A DNA stretch of 7,077 nt from Thermoplasmata archaeon (GTDB lineage Archaea > Thermoplasmatota > Thermoplasmata > Thermoplasmatales > Thermoplasmataceae): assembly GCA_021797025.1 (NCBI GenBank), contig JAKAAK010000171.1, positions 1 to 7,077 of the forward strand, written 5' to 3'. Both the position numbers and the translations under genes were made by a program. The notes under the pieces are model-generated. The model was not told where the DNA came from. It saw only the letters and a program-made list of their open reading frames with translations, and did not search any database. The first letter of the stretch is position 1. Each line of letters opens with the position of its first letter. Below are positions 5,853 through 7,077 of the stretch, piece after piece.

Positions 5853-6959
5853 TTAATTTTGAAAGACTAAAACGGGAATTTCCATTTCCTCTTTCAGTAA
5901 TCCACTGTGTGCACCCTTCATGAAATATTTCCTCTGGTTCAGTGGAAAATGGTATATATCATTATTCCCGGCTATACCTATGAGTCCCGGAAGTTTCGTC
6001 ATAACTTTATCGTCGATTTTCCCAAGTAATGTGGCATACATGGTATCTCCCTTTGAGACTATCTGTAGATTCTTGTAATTATTTTCCATATATTCCTTTA
6101 TTTCGGACGTATTTTCAAGGAATAATGCCCTTGAATCACCGTATGGAGGCAAAATCGATAAGTCCATCAGTTTAGAATCATTTCCAAGATTGATAGTGTT
6201 TCCTACCTCTACATGTCCATGATCGGCTGTTATGACAAAATCATAATCATTATATTTCTCCATTACCGAGATAAGTGTTTGAAGTATGTACCTGGCAGTT
6301 TCTACAGTGTATTGATCATTTGGCCCCAGCTTATGTGCGATCTGATCCACATCCGGCAGGTAAAAACTTATAAAATCCGTGCCCTTTTTCAGATTGTCTT
6401 CCAGCACATAAAAACTGTGAAAAACGTTTGAATATATATCTGTATTATTATTGCCATACAATAGTGTGGAAAATGATGTTTTATTTATGAATGATGGTAT
6501 GATATTTACGGTGGAATAACCTGCACGGTTAAGCGCTGTTATCTTTGATTCATAATTGAAAATTGTACTCATGGGATATGCACGTTCCATGGAATCCCTG
6601 ATGTATGCAGCAGAGGATGTGTAACCCAGTATATTTACTATTGATCCCAACTGTCTGATATAAAGCTGGTATCCGATTATTCCGTGCTGACCCGGATATC
6701 TGTTCAGGAAAAATGATGATAATGCATTGGATGTTGTGGATGGAAATACCGATGTGCACTTCATTTCATTTTTAAATTTAATCCCGGTCTTTTCGTATAT
6801 ATTCCAGCCCAGACCGTCAAGAAGTATGAAGCATAGCTTTTTATGATTATAGTTCAAACCTATTCCGTCTGTTTCTGTTCTCAGCCCGAAGTGTGAAAAT
6901 ATGTCGCTTGAAACGTTTACCAGTGATTTATTGTCCGGAATTATGAAATTTTCCTGCAT
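5853..6959 (-). CDS. alkaline-phosphatase-superfamily phosphodiesterase/nucleotide pyrophosphatase
   Basis: A 368-residue soluble protein of the type I phosphodiesterase/nucleotide pyrophosphatase family (Pfam PF01663 type). It likely hydrolyses phosphodiester, pyrophosphate or phosphomonoester bonds using two metal ions. The whole active-site set can be seen. LLDGLG gives Asp48 (metal). FPSTTSNALSSFFLNRYPGQ gives the nucleophile, probably Thr76, followed by HGIIGY. LPDVDQIAHKLGP gives Asp205 and His209 (metal). ITADHGH gives Asp246 and His247 (metal). GAHSG near the end gives His351 (metal). No signal peptide or membrane helix is visible, so it is probably cytoplasmic. The substrate-selecting insert (about 100-200) is Tyr/Asn/Ser-rich and gives no clear specificity. 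The start is supported by a TATA-like element 24 bases upstream. The downstream neighbour, an MFS exporter, is in the same direction but has its own promoter, so linkage is not established. Confidence 0.9.
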   Translation of the reverse strand: MQENFIIPDNKSLVNVSSDIFSHFGLRTETDGIGLNYNHKKLCFILLDGLGWNIYEKTGIKFKNEMKCTSVFPSTTSNALSSFFLNRYPGQHGIIGYQLYIRQLGSIVNILGYTSSAAYIRDSMERAYPMSTIFNYESKITALNRAGYSTVNIIPSFINKTSFSTLLYGNNNTDIYSNVFHSFYVLEDNLKKGTDFISFYLPDVDQIAHKLGPNDQYTVETARYILQTLISVMEKYNDYDFVITADHGHVEVGNTINLGNDSKLMDLSILPPYGDSRALFLENTSEIKEYMENNYKNLQIVSKGDTMYATLLGKIDDKVMTKLPGLIGIAGNNDIYHFPLNQRKYFMKGAHSGLLKEEMEIPVLVFQN

Positions 6960-6978
6960 AATGGTATATGTCTTTTTG

Positions 6979-6987
6979 ATATATTAT
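6979..6987 (-). promoter_or_regulatory. TATA box of the phosphodiesterase gene
   Basis: The minus strand reads AATAATATA, within an ATAATAATATATC tract centred about 24 bases upstream of the ATG at 6959. The spacing predicts a leaderless transcript, as for the exporter and permease genes. Confidence 0.5.
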
Positions 6988-6990
6988 TAT

Positions 6991-7077
6991 TCATGATTTT
7001 TTCCTATAATTTCTGCATTTAGAAACAAATCTCCTTGCGGCATTCTGGTTGGACGGAAAATATACATGCAGGTATCC
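6991..7077 (-). CDS. possible 3' end of an upstream gene (window edge)
   Basis: Less AT-rich than typical spacer, this edge stretch is open on the minus strand to a TGA at 6991-6993 and would encode a basic tail ending RFVSKCRNYRKKS. The adjacent minus-strand frame is also open, to a TAA at 6987-6989 (ending LNAEIIGKNHE), and has slightly more coding-like codons, so the frame cannot be fixed from this fragment. If either is real, the gene ends about 30 bases before the phosphodiesterase start. The product cannot be named. Confidence 0.22.
   Translation of the reverse strand, partial: GYLHVYFPSNQNAARRFVSKCRNYRKKS

Noticed and set aside
7066..7077. ATG CAG GTA TCC as the start of a divergent plus-strand gene at the right edge
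   Set aside because: Only four codons are visible, and no TATA-like element lies about 25 bases upstream.

Overview
This AT-rich window most likely comes from a thermoacidophilic archaeon of the Thermoplasmata (Ferroplasma/Acidiplasma/Cuniculiplasma type). The inference rests on heavy use of ATA and AGA/AGG codons, archaeal TATA-like boxes 24-27 bases upstream of most start codons with no Shine-Dalgarno sequence (leaderless transcription), T-rich terminators, and a gene content of transporters plus a small membrane-anchored winged-helix regulator. No rRNA, tRNA, CRISPR array or intact mobile element is visible.

Layout: one plus-strand gene, the 3' part of an MFS transporter (1-1089), enters from the left. 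It meets the 3' end of a minus-strand APC amino-acid permease (1091-2506) with a single base between the two stop codons. All remaining genes also lie on the minus strand. In transcription order, right to left, they are: a possible gene tail at the right edge (about 6991-7077, weak), an alkaline-phosphatase-superfamily phosphodiesterase (5853-6959), a 14-helix DHA2-type MFS exporter (4316-5752), a membrane-anchored MarR/COG2512-like regulator (3245-3811), a two-helix SHOCT-domain membrane protein (2812-3189), and the APC permease. Apart from the regulator/SHOCT pair, which is 55 bases apart, the genes are separated by about 100-500 bases and appear to have their own promoters.

The most notable element is the junction of the regulator and the SHOCT gene. 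Two palindromes of identical architecture, TGAAA-N4-TTTCA (3226-3239 and 3250-3263), sit with centres 24 bases apart directly upstream of the SHOCT gene's likely TATA element. The second overlaps the last codons of the regulator gene. The simplest reading is a small membrane-signalling unit: a membrane-tethered DNA-binding protein that reads a membrane or extracellular cue and controls expression of a small SHOCT membrane protein through two tandem operators. The rest of the window is mostly transport (two MFS proteins, one APC permease) plus one metal-dependent phosphodiesterase, with no clear shared pathway.

The two long non-coding stretches (2507-2811 and 3812-4315) contain AT-rich inverted repeats, promoter elements and terminator-like hairpins, but no convincing gene.
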